From Mesorhabditis belari (taxonomy: Eukaryota > Nematoda > Chromadorea > Rhabditida > Rhabditidae), in assembly GCA_958450365.1 (NCBI GenBank), contig CAUEEP010000925.1, positions 1,876,001 through 1,940,000 on the forward strand: a DNA stretch of 64,000 bases, read 5' to 3'. How positions within the stretch are numbered: position 1 is the first letter of the stretch; each line of letters opens with the position of its first letter. A program made the translations under genes and the position numbers. The notes beneath the pieces are model-generated. The model ran no database searches. It was not told where the DNA came from and saw only the letters and a list, made by a program, of their open reading frames with translations. Shown piece after piece: positions 55,979-64,000 of this stretch.

Positions 55979-56810
55979 CTATCGTGACTCGATGTAGCAG
56001 GCGAGAAATTGATTGTATTCGCCGCGCCAGGGAAGCACGTAGACACAATCCCTGCTCGAGTCAATGTTTCGTCGAAAAAATAGATCCTTCAACAAAGAAG
56101 ACCCACCGGACCTGCCGCCAAACTTGTTCCCGAGTTCGGTCCCCATTTTGATGACCTCTTGATTATCTTCTCCCTCGAATCGCTTCATTCCAGGGAATTG
56201 CGAAAGAAAATCGATGATTCGGCTTATAATCTGAACACCATAAGGTCTTACATGATCGCTGTCATACATATAAAAAGCTGCTTTCGAATTCTTGCTTGGG
56301 ATCCCCTTTTTAACGATTGATTGCACGATCTCTTCAAAGTTATCCACTTTGGTTCTAATTGTCAAGATTTCGATCGAAGTCTTGGCAAAAGCATCGTAGT
56401 AGAAGTGAAACGTAGCGGCAGAACGACAATAATACCACCAGACGACTTTTTCGCAGTCATTCAGCTGATTTGAAATGAAATTCCCAAAAAGCTCGCTGAT
56501 CACTTGATTTTCTTTCAACCAATCATTCTCCAGCTGAATCCACGCGGATTCTTCGATCCTCGAGCGGAAATTGTCAAAAAATTCAGCAGTAAAACACTCC
56601 TTTCGGTGCAATAAGAGGTCCAAACTTCTCACAGAGTTCAATTGTCTCAGAATCGTCGTGTGTTCATTGTTGAGTTGTCCGCGGTACTCACTCATTCCAA
56701 AGCGTATCTCCAAACTGTCACACGAATGGATTCGTTTGCTTAGCGGAAGATGACTCGCATCAATATAGTCGGAGACGGAGGACTTCCGGATTTGAATTTG
56801 ATTTGATTTG
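55979..56810 (-). pseudogene. F-box-like family gene lacking its F-box
   Basis: The C-terminal 270 or so codons are open: SVSDYIDASHLPLSKRIHSC, LNNEHTTILRQLNS, TFHFYYDAFAKTSIEIL, GIPSKNSKAAF, LFFRRNIDSSRDCVYVLP, ending LACYIESR as in the broken copy at 4,228. The F-box part and its splice acceptor are replaced: just upstream, at about 56,800-56,815, a GATTTGATTTGATTTGA run joins the upstream cassette module. A protein could start in that run but would have no F-box. Confidence 0.8.
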
Positions 56811-57110
56811 ATTTGACCGGATTTGATTCTCACAACTTGAATCTGGAGAAATGTCGAGAAAACGGAATAAGATTTCCAATAAACAAATTGGAAATCGTAG
56901 ATGGGAAAAGCAGGATCCGAAGATCGCCTCGTAGTGTACTAAATGGAATAACAGGGGTATAAGAGCCAAAAACATTAACCCTTACCTTTAATATTTATTT
57001 TCATCTCGGCCAAAAGGGTGCATCTTCGGGCAAACAACGGCGCCAGTGTCGACCGGTCGAGGCTGTCCATTCCATTGGACCTCCCTTCAGGCACGGGGAT
57101 CTAAAGTTAA
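56811..57110 (-). repeat. Cassette upstream module, short
   Basis: On the minus strand: the ATCCCCGTGCCTGAAGGG exon-like piece, AAATATTAAAGGTAAGGG donor, CTCTTATACCCC intron, GTACACTACGAGGCGATC, and CTCGACATTTCTCCAGATTC. It stops there and is joined to the truncated F-box gene, which skips the small gene. Confidence 0.65.
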
Positions 57111-57660
57111 ATAGTTCAAATTAGTTTGGGCGCAATACCTATAGGCAGTTGCGACCGGTGCGGCCAGGCACGTGTGCTGCAAGCTTTCACGAAGCGCGAA
57201 AGGAAACAAACCAAAAAAACCCGATAGCTATAGGCAGGTGCAGACGGTTCAAAGGTCACCAACAATCTTCTTGCAAGCAAAACAAATAATAAATGACAAC
57301 TGAAATAAATGACAAGAAGTTAAAGGCAAAAACTGGGCCAAATGATAAATAAGGTTCACTTAACATTGCTCGAAATTTTCCCGAAAATGCCTGAGGGACA
57401 TTTATTTTTTGTTTTTTTTTTTTTGTTTTACTAGCATCCTTGGGGTGTTTCTTAGCCAAATAAGTAAAACAATTCCATCTGGAGAAACCACTTATGATCG
57501 ATATTTTCCCTTCCTTTTTGCCGAAGGTTTGCCAATGGGCATAAAAAGAAAGATACGAGTTGCCGTTGGGTATAAAACATAATTTGCCAATGGCCATAAA
57601 ACCGAACATGCCGTGATTTTTTCATTTCTTTTCTTACTTTTGAAAAGGAAGCTCGAATGT
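57111..57660 (-). repeat. PIGK-type ORF module, longest open copy
   Basis: The minus-strand frame at 57,256-57,609 (117 codons) reads FMAIGKLCFIPNGNSYLSFY, HWQTFGKKEGKISIISGFSR, LAKKHPKDASKTKKK, VPQAFSGKFRAML, then FAFNFLSFISVVIYYLF. The C-terminal half looks like a membrane segment. The left part holds CTATAGGCAGTTGCGACCGG, also at 22,490 and 61,475. I do not know the family. Confidence 0.5.
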
Positions 57661-58139
57661 TTTTAGATACCTTTTGGTAGCTTTGGGTTGAAATTTTTCA
57701 GAGCCATTCTTATCATGGTTATCTAGTGCTTATTTAGAATTTTGTCTAGAAGCCTTTAATTCTAATTGTCTACTTGTTTTTGCGAAATCTAACTGCTTTT
57801 ATTTACAGATATTTTTTTCTTAATCAAAAATTCGAATTGTGTTGCCACTCGGCCATATTAGATGATGTTCTTATTCTAGGGTTTTCGGCCACGCGAAATC
57901 GATTGGTAATCTTTTCAGAGCTGGTTCTTGCTACACTAAGCTTTTACTAGGCTACGGCTGGCTAAACAAAGGCCTGGTGCTGCCTCGAGTGTTGTTAAAG
58001 GTCTAGACATGTTACGTAGCTCCCTCTTTGCTCCCGCGTTGTTTGCGTGTTATTTATCTAGGCTCAGGCTCATATAGCGTACTGACTGAGCACAGGCTAG
58101 TATGCTTAATCACATTCGAGCATTGGTCAGGCATAGGTT
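57661..58139. other. Unassigned region with a 36-bp vps-41 exon scrap
   Basis: Bases about 57,835-57,870 (GTGTTGCCACTCGGCCATAT) copy the middle of the often-copied vps-41 exon. The remainder has no coding signal; from 58,010 on it is rich in GGCT/CAGGCT repeats. Confidence 0.5.
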
Positions 58140-59124
58140 AAGACTGGCTACCTCAGCTCCGACTGCCTGCCTCAGCTCCGACTGGCTGCCTCAGCTCATA
58201 CTGGCTGCCTGTTGACGGACATAAGCTAGATCCTAGATCTGCTGATCTAGAAATAAGACATCGTCACGTTCTATAAATATTTACCAATCGATTTAGGGTG
58301 GCTGAAAACCCTAAAAAGGGCACCCGTCAGAGGCATTTTTGACGCCCCACCAGGTCATTTTTGAGGGCCAGTGGCCCCTCATCAACCCGTACAGCCCCTG
58401 AAATGAAAATTTCTGAAATTTAGTAGAACCAAATATTCGGCTTTAAAGAAAGGCTACTTTTCCATGCTAAACACTAATTCCATTCAGAACATTCAAAACC
58501 TTTAACTTTAATTGAAACACTAAAACGCACTTAAAATTGCCTTCAATTAAAGATATTCAGCTAAAGGAAAGAATTGGTGAAATTTAAAAATTTTTCATTC
58601 TTCTCTACTCCCTAAAGGCGGCGTCAGCCTTTTTGATTTTTGTCGTTTGTAATTTTAACTTTTTTTTCTAAAGCATATTGACAATTCGGTGAACTAGCAC
58701 TATTTAAACATTCCGTTGTTGATTTCAATCGTTAAAACTCCCATTTTTGACCTCGATTTGATATGTTGCACGTTTTTATGTGATTCGTTTTGTGGAAAAA
58801 TTCTGTTTTTAGAGGATTTGTATGAATTGTGCTTAGTGCTAGGTTGTTAACTGCTAGTCTTTGATTTATGACAGCCTTCGTGGAAGTTTAAGCTTTGTGG
58901 AGAAAGTTTTGCTTATTATTGACCTTTCCTTTTCCCTACGCAAATCGCTAATTGCTCTGATTTTTATGAAATTAAACAAGTTGTTGGCTTGAAATGGCTA
59001 TTAAGAACCAAATTTGACCCCAAGAACATTAGAAAACCATTTTGTCACCAAAGATTGAGTGCTTTTTGTGTTTTCTCTTTCATTTTCCGACAAGAACAAA
59101 TTGTTTTCTTTTACAGGTGAAAGA
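58140..59124 (+). repeat. Alternative upstream region shared with 30,431-31,420
   Basis: The same order of elements as in front of the gene at 31,421: GGCTGCCTCAGCTC repeats, CGGACATAAGCTAGATCC, GTAGAACCAAATATTCGGC, GGCGTCAGCCTTTTTG, GTTGCACGTTTTTATGTG, then the family's common segment and TTTTCTTTTACAG. The small gene is absent. Small indels separate the two copies. Confidence 0.7.
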
Positions 59125-60171
59125 ATGGCACTCAAGATGCCATTTGAAATGGGAAATCTGACTTCGTTTCCGATGGAGAAGCTCTGTTACGAACTGAAGT
59201 TGGAAGTGCTGGAGGGAATGGACGCGAAAGATACGATTGAATTGGTCAAAGTGAATGCGGGATTTCAATGGATGCTTTCACGCAATCCGTCGCTGGTTTT
59301 CAACCACCACGTGAACGAGATTGAAATGAATGGAATTGAAATGGACGGGAAGATTCATATCGGGAAGTTCTCCGTCTCCGACGATATTGATATTGATGCG
59401 AGTCATCTTCCGCTAAGCAAAGTAATCCATTCGTGTGACAGATTGGAGATACGCTTTGGAAGAAGTGGTGGTACATACGAACAACTCAAGAACGAACACG
59501 CGACAATTCTGAATCAATTGAACTCTGTGAGAATTTTGGGGCTCTTATTGTGCAGAAAGGAGAGTTTGCTGAAATTTTTTGACAATTTCCGCTCAGTGAT
59601 TGAAAAATCCGCGTGGATTCACCTGGACATTGATTTGTTGGAGGAAAATCAAGTGATAAGCGAGCTTTTTGAGAATTTTATTTCAAATCAGCTGAAGGAC
59701 TGCGAACGGGTCTGGTGGTATTATTGTGGTTCTGCCGCTCCGTTTCACTTCTACTACGATGCTTTTGCCAAGACTTCGATCAAAATCTTGAGCATCTCAA
59801 CCAAAGTGGATAACTTTGAAGAGATCGTGCAATCAATCGTTGAGAAGGGGATCCCAAGCAAGAATTCGAAGGCAGCTTTTTATGTGTGTCGCCAGGATGT
59901 TTGGGGAATTGATGTTTCTCAGGAAGTGAAGGCCCGAATCGTCGATTTTCTTTCGCAATTCCGTGGAATGAAGCGATTCGACCTAGAAAATCAGCAAGAA
60001 GTCACCAAAATGGCGACCGAATTCGTGAATAAGTTTTGCGGCGGATCCGGCCGGTTGTTGGACGGTCCATTTTTTCGACGAAACATTGACGCGAGCAGAG
60101 ATTGTATCTACATGCTTCCCTGGCGCGGCAAATTCGATCAATTTCTCGCCTTCTACATTGAACCACAATAG
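59125..60171 (+). CDS. F-box-like family protein, intact single-exon copy (348 aa)
   Basis: ATG 59,125 is 8 nt after TTTTACAG. F-box at residues about 11-50 (LTSFPMEKLCYELKLEVLEG). Body complete: ATILNQLNSVRILGL, LDIDLLEENQVISELFEN, PFHFYYDAFAKTSIKIL, GIPSKNSKAAF, FFRRNIDASRDCIYMLP, ending LAFYIEPQ. It shares upstream region and the LLEEN segment with the gene at 31,421. Residues between GIPSKNSKAAFYV and VKARIVDFLSQF (CRQDVWGIDVSQE) differ from every other copy, as in the other intact copies at the same place. Confidence 0.9.
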   Translation: MALKMPFEMGNLTSFPMEKLCYELKLEVLEGMDAKDTIELVKVNAGFQWMLSRNPSLVFNHHVNEIEMNGIEMDGKIHIGKFSVSDDIDIDASHLPLSKVIHSCDRLEIRFGRSGGTYEQLKNEHATILNQLNSVRILGLLLCRKESLLKFFDNFRSVIEKSAWIHLDIDLLEENQVISELFENFISNQLKDCERVWWYYCGSAAPFHFYYDAFAKTSIKILSISTKVDNFEEIVQSIVEKGIPSKNSKAAFYVCRQDVWGIDVSQEVKARIVDFLSQFRGMKRFDLENQQEVTKMATEFVNKFCGGSGRLLDGPFFRRNIDASRDCIYMLPWRGKFDQFLAFYIEPQ

Positions 60172-60390
60172 GAAATGATCGTGTTTTGAGGATTTTTATC
60201 GATTCTTTTACAGTTTTGGTGCTTTAATTGTGTAATTTTGCCGATTTTTAATTCTCTAAGAAATAAAGTGGTCCAATTTTCCTCTATTTGAACGATGATT
60301 TGTTGTGTTAAAGACACATGGCGATATCTTTTTTGATTATTTTATTGTGGAAACTTTAATGTTTCCGCTACACGTATCGAGTCGATTGCA
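60172..60390 (+). repeat. Cassette 3' flank
   Basis: GATCGTGTTTTGAGG, then TAAGAAATAAAGTGG and the ACACATGGCGATATC stretch. After about 60,390 it joins the sequence GATTGCATTGCCAAATTCGG, as at 1,090. Confidence 0.75.
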
Positions 60391-61135
60391 TTGCCAAATT
60401 CGGTTGTGACGGTGATTCAAGTGGTGAGAATCTCTATTCTTCCACCACTCATTTGTCAAGCTGCATTTGTTTGTACCGAGGCCTCGTTCCACTTTTACGA
60501 CGACGCTTTGGAGCAGATGCGCGTGAGATTCGTGCAGGTACGGCTTTGGTATCTTAATTTTAAAGTTAATTCCTAACGTTCTGCATCATTATTAGCTGAA
60601 TATTAGGTGGGTTGGCAAATTTAAGTGTATTAGACAAATTTAAAGAAATTTTCACTTTCAAAACCTAATTTTCGTCTGGATTTTACCAGTTTTCCTAAGC
60701 CCTTATTTTGGGAAAGACTTGAGAATATTAAGCATTGAATATTCTTATTTTATATCAATAACGTTTTTCTTTAGATGTCGACGGCGACGAATGTCTTTCC
60801 GCTGATCGTTTCATCGATTGTCAAACATGGGATCGCAAGTCATAAACCTCGAGGTGTCTTTTCGTGTTGACGGAAGTCGAGCACCGGCAACGAATGCCCA
60901 AGTTGTTCTCACGAAACACCCGGGAATGCGAAGAATTGAAGGGGAAATGCGGGAAAATCTGATGCGCCTCGGAAACGATCGTTTAAGCGATGGATAGTCG
61001 CCATTTGATGTGGAAAGTTCCTGTTTCCGACAGGATATCGAATCGGCTAGGGATTGCGTGTACATTTGCCCGTCGAACTCGCCGTATATCCACTTTTTCG
61101 CTTTCTATGTGTCATCTGACATTTGTTGAAATCTG
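60391..61135 (+). pseudogene. Divergent F-box-family gene, C-terminal half, frameshifted
   Basis: Pieces in different frames align with the family's C-terminal half: FHFYDDALEQMRVRFVQV (about 60,490), an intron-like gap ending TTTCTTTAG, MSTATNVFPLIVSSIVKHGI (60,776), then PGMRRIEGEMRENLMRLGND, and IESARDCVYICPSNSPYIHF FAFYV-type ending before 61,135. At least two frame changes. The same subfamily gave the relics at 18,178-18,840 (its 3' part) and 33,090-33,235. Confidence 0.75.
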
Positions 61136-61199
61136 TTATTACGTTTTGTTAACTTTTCACTTCAACTGTTAACTTTTTTCTCAATTTAAACTTTTCAAT

Positions 61200-61870
61200 T
61201 CAATTGTCAATTGTCATTTGTCAAGCTGCAAAGGTGGGTCTTATCGCACTTTTAAACTTCTCAATCTACATCTTTTATTCTTTTCTTTAACTTCTTGCCA
61301 TTTATTTCAGTTGTCATTTATTATTTTTTTTTGCTTGCATGAAGATTGTTTGTGGCTTTTGAACCGTCTGCACGTGCCTATAGGTATCGGATTTTTTGGT
61401 TTGTTTCCTTTCGCCCTTCGCCCTTCGAGCTTCGCGCTTGCTTGCAGCACACGTGCCTGCCCGCACCGGTCTCAACTGCCTATAGGTATTGCGCCCAAAC
61501 TAATTTTAACTATTTAACTTTAGATCCCCGTGCCTGAAGGGAGGTCCAATGGAATGGACAGCCTCGACCGGTCGACACTGGCGCCGTTGTTTGCCCGAAG
61601 ATGCACCCTTTTGGCCGAGATGAAAATAGATATTCAAGGTAAGGGTTAATGTTTTTGGCTCTTATACCCCTGTTGTTCCATTTAGTTGGCAAATGATATG
61701 CTCGACGAGTTGCTGTGGAAAGTGTGAGTCGAAAGGATCAAAAGCAAGCCATGAATCGGTTGCGATAATAGAGAGAACGTGAGCGAATCGACGTCCCTCA
61801 TCGAGGATGTTGATGTGATGGTGGGGCTTTTAACGGTTTTCAGCTAGATTCCACTAGCTAGTGCTTCTAG
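61200..61870 (+). repeat. Mixed cassette and PIGK-module pieces
   Basis: Starts with GTCAAGCTGCAAAGGTGGG and its intron, jumps to the CTTGCCATTTATTTCAGTTG part of the PIGK module, then the CCGTGCCTGAAGGG exon with donor, TTTAG acceptor, and directly ATGATATGCTCGACGAG to GATGTTGATGTGATGG and CACTAGCTAGTGCTTCTAG. It ends at about 61,870, where sequence unrelated to the cassettes begins. Confidence 0.6.
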
Positions 61871-62000
61871 ACGAAGAAGGTGAGAATTTTTGGGGAATTT
61901 GCCCAAGCTGGAAAGCATTCGACTTATAGAAACTAAGGTTGAAGCCAAATTCTAGCTTTTAATATACCGACTAATACAGTGCATAGTCGAAAAAGGAATT

Positions 62001-62183
62001 TTAGATAAATTTAAGTTGGCTAACTGTTAAGGACGTTTTCGGGTGTTGTGCTCTCCAGGAGCATCCTCTAAACGATTCGTTTTCAGAAATGACTGCTACG
62101 CGATCGCCTTCTGCTACTTGAAGGATATGGCGAAGCGGCATCAGTGTCGGGTCTTCTCCGACATCGACGAGTCCCTTCACCAT
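62001..62183 (-). CDS. Unidentified gene, possible first exon
   Basis: A 60-codon frame starts at ATG 62,181 on the minus strand: MVKGLVDVGEDPTLMPLRHI, then LQVAEGDRVAVISENESFRG and more. The composition looks like a real protein start and the sequence occurs once in the window, unlike its surroundings. There is no donor site I can place with confidence. I do not recognise the family. It lies upstream of vps-41 on the same strand, across the cassette block, but does not resemble the VPS41 N-terminus. Confidence 0.35.
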   Translation of the reverse strand: MVKGLVDVGEDPTLMPLRHILQVAEGDRVAVISENESFRGCSWRAQHPKTSLTVSQLKFI

Positions 62184-62189
62184 TGTGTG

Positions 62190-63230
62190 AAATTATCACA
62201 AACCGGTGGCTGCTAGATTTGGAGTGAAATCGATGGCCCAAAAGGGGTGCTGGAGTGAAATCTCTAAATTCTCAACTTCAAAACAGCTCAGAATCAAGTT
62301 CACGACGAAAACTGGCAAATTTTGTTGAAAATTTCGTAGAAAATCCTTAATTTTTCTAGATCCTGGAAGGCACTAAGCCGTTTGATCGAAAAACTTTCTG
62401 GCTAGCTTCCTAAAAAATTTTGAGTCCAGAGTTGGGTAATTGAACCGACCCAAACTTTGACCCAAACCGAACTAGTCCCAATATTCCGATTTGTTGCCAG
62501 CAGTCCCCGTGACATCCAGATCGCTCATTTCCCCTCCTCAAAATCTCAATTTCAACCAGGAAACCGGTAGTGAGATGGGGGTAGCTGAAGTTGTGTAAAC
62601 GAGCCGGCTCAAATCTCGCCCTTTGCCTCGAATTTGCTGCCTTGTGCCATCCAGATCGCCGTTTCCGCTTCTCAAAATCCCACCTCACCAATCGATTCCC
62701 GCCGCAAATTGCTCAATCGATTTCTCAGTGTATCCAGTGAAAAAGAGTCCGATCCCCTCAAAATTGTGTTTATTTTCCGCGTCTCCCTCGAGCCGATTAC
62801 GGTTAGCTGGCCTAAATTTCAGATTTTTCTCGAGATTTTTGTGATTTTTATTATTTTTTGTCTCTGTACTTTTTCTCACATGTCTCTGTGAAAAAAGTAA
62901 CTTTCTTTTTTTGCGATTTTTTTCATTTTTCACAAAATAGGCATCTATTTTGTGTTCCAGATCGTCGTTTTTTGTGAAAAGAATCTTTTTATAACCTCGA
63001 TTTTTGTGTTTTTCTGGGCAACACTTCTAGCGGGTACTCCTCTCATAAATTAAATGTTTTTTATTTAAAATCTTTTAAAATCTTTTTAAATTCCCATTTG
63101 GCAATAAAAAAATGTGAAAATTGAAGAATTGTGAGCAAATTTCCTGGTGTTTTTGAGCTTTTTTTGATTTTTTTTGTTTCTTTGTTTTTATAGAGATTTT
63201 AGAAGATTTTCTATAGATTTTCTGATTTTT
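62190..63230. other. Stretch with no supportable gene
   Basis: Contains an imperfect direct repeat: CATCCAGATCGCTCATTTCC near 62,515 and CATCCAGATCGCCGTTTCCG near 62,650 with similar flanks. The right half is T-rich. No cassette module and no convincing coding frame. Confidence 0.4.
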
Positions 63231-63419
63231 ATTACTTTATTTTATTTTTCGATTTCTTCGGGCTTTTATTGGAGAGTTCGAACTCCCTAAAAGCCAGATT
63301 GAAAAGAAAATGAATAAAAATTTGAAAGAAGCACAACTGAAAACGGGAAACAAGCACAACCGAAATCAATTGGTTGCGTAATTGAACCGACGACTTTACA
63401 GAGATAAATGGCTCAAAAA

Positions 63420-64000
63420 AGACGTACAAAGTGCACATTTGATGAGCTTGTGTAGACAAGTGTGTCTGTGCCATGTAGAAACAAGTGATGTCGGTAGTGA
63501 TGTTAGACCTGAAATGATTAAATAATGAAACTGCCTGATGCTGATGCATGAATGAAATGCCTGATGAAATTTGGTTTGATTCAAAGGTTGCACTATGAAG
63601 TTTGCTAATATTTGTCAAAAAACAAACTTCTGCGACCCGCTGATGTCGCTGATGTCGCGAGGAGTGGTGGGCAACAGTGGGGTAGAACCAGTTAATGAAA
63701 CCTGATCTTCATCTTCATCTCCCTTTCCTTCCTAAAAAAAGAACTAAAGATGTAGATTGAAAAGTTTAAAAGTGCGATCAGACTCACCTTTGCAGCTTGA
63801 CAAATGGGTGGTGGAAGAATAGAGATTCTCACCACTAGAATCACCGTCACAAGCGAATTTGTCAAGGCAATCGACTCGATTCGTGTAGTGGAGACATTAA
63901 AGTTTCCACAATAAAATAATCAAAAAAGATATCACCATGTGTCTTTAACACAACAAATCATCGTTCCAAAAGAGAAATTGTACAACTTTATTTCTTAGAG
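63420..64000 (-). repeat. Cassette and dispersed-repeat pieces at the window edge
   Basis: 63,440-63,690 matches the CATCAGGCAGTTTCATTATT repeat. 63,740-63,880 matches the upstream module (minus strand; CTTTGCAGCTTGACAAATG). 63,880-64,000 is the minus-strand 3' flank (AACACAACAAATCATCGTTC, CTTTATTTCTTAGAG). Another minus-strand F-box copy therefore probably starts just beyond the right edge. Confidence 0.65.

Noticed and set aside
62623..62891. Overlapping plus-strand ORFs of 73 and 85 codons
   Set aside because: Low-complexity Ser/Pro and Phe-rich frames overlapping each other; no splice structure or family.
1..64000. CRISPR arrays, rRNA and tRNA genes
   Set aside because: No regularly spaced direct repeats of CRISPR type, and no tRNA cloverleaf or rRNA core that I could see by eye; a tRNAscan run would be decisive for tRNAs.

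Overview
This window reads as part of a nematode nuclear chromosome. The introns are short, AT-rich and GT-AG, most ending in TTTCAG or TTTTAG. Several start codons sit only a few bases after a strong 3' splice site, as at spliced-leader trans-splice acceptors. There are Tc3/mariner-type transposon remnants and an expanded F-box-like gene family. I cannot name the species.

Two intact, clearly recognisable multi-exon genes anchor the window, both on the minus strand. One is vps-41 (HOPS-complex subunit; 25 coding exons at 47,111-54,214, only the extreme N-terminus not found). The other is a Ser/Thr protein kinase with a tail of about 610 residues of unknown function (36,132-40,647; 5' exon uncertain). 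Everything else is a patchwork of duplicated cassettes.

The main cassette holds, in order: an exon-like module, a small open gene for a 53-67 residue basic protein with one hydrophobic segment and its own AATAAA, then, about 270-340 bp later, an F-box-like gene of about 340-350 residues preceded by a 3' splice site 8 nt before the ATG, then a shared 3' UTR and a Cys-rich ORF module. Five F-box genes are open from start to stop (8,347-9,381 minus; 23,967-25,013; 31,421-32,449; 44,536-45,594; 59,125-60,171). Two are truncated at the N-terminus (134-883; 55,979-56,810 minus). At least eight more are broken copies or fragments, some from divergent subfamilies.

vps-41 has been copied repeatedly. 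Its 3' exons appear as two long, nearly identical partial copies (26.6-28.8 kb, 34.0-35.9 kb) and one short copy (2.5-3.6 kb) fused to a Tc3-like transposase end. One internal exon lies at 19.2 kb, and a single C-terminal exon is carried inside at least four dispersed repeats. A broken ATP-citrate lyase fragment (14.8-15.4 kb) and three partial copies of an unidentified gene (12.1, 19.4, 33.2 kb) complete the mosaic. The overall picture is a fast-turnover region in which F-box cassettes, gene fragments and DNA transposons have been shuffled around two single-copy genes.

Boundaries of repeats were set by eye from recurring sequence and are good to tens of bases at best. Exon boundaries of vps-41 and the kinase were set from reading frame plus splice signals.
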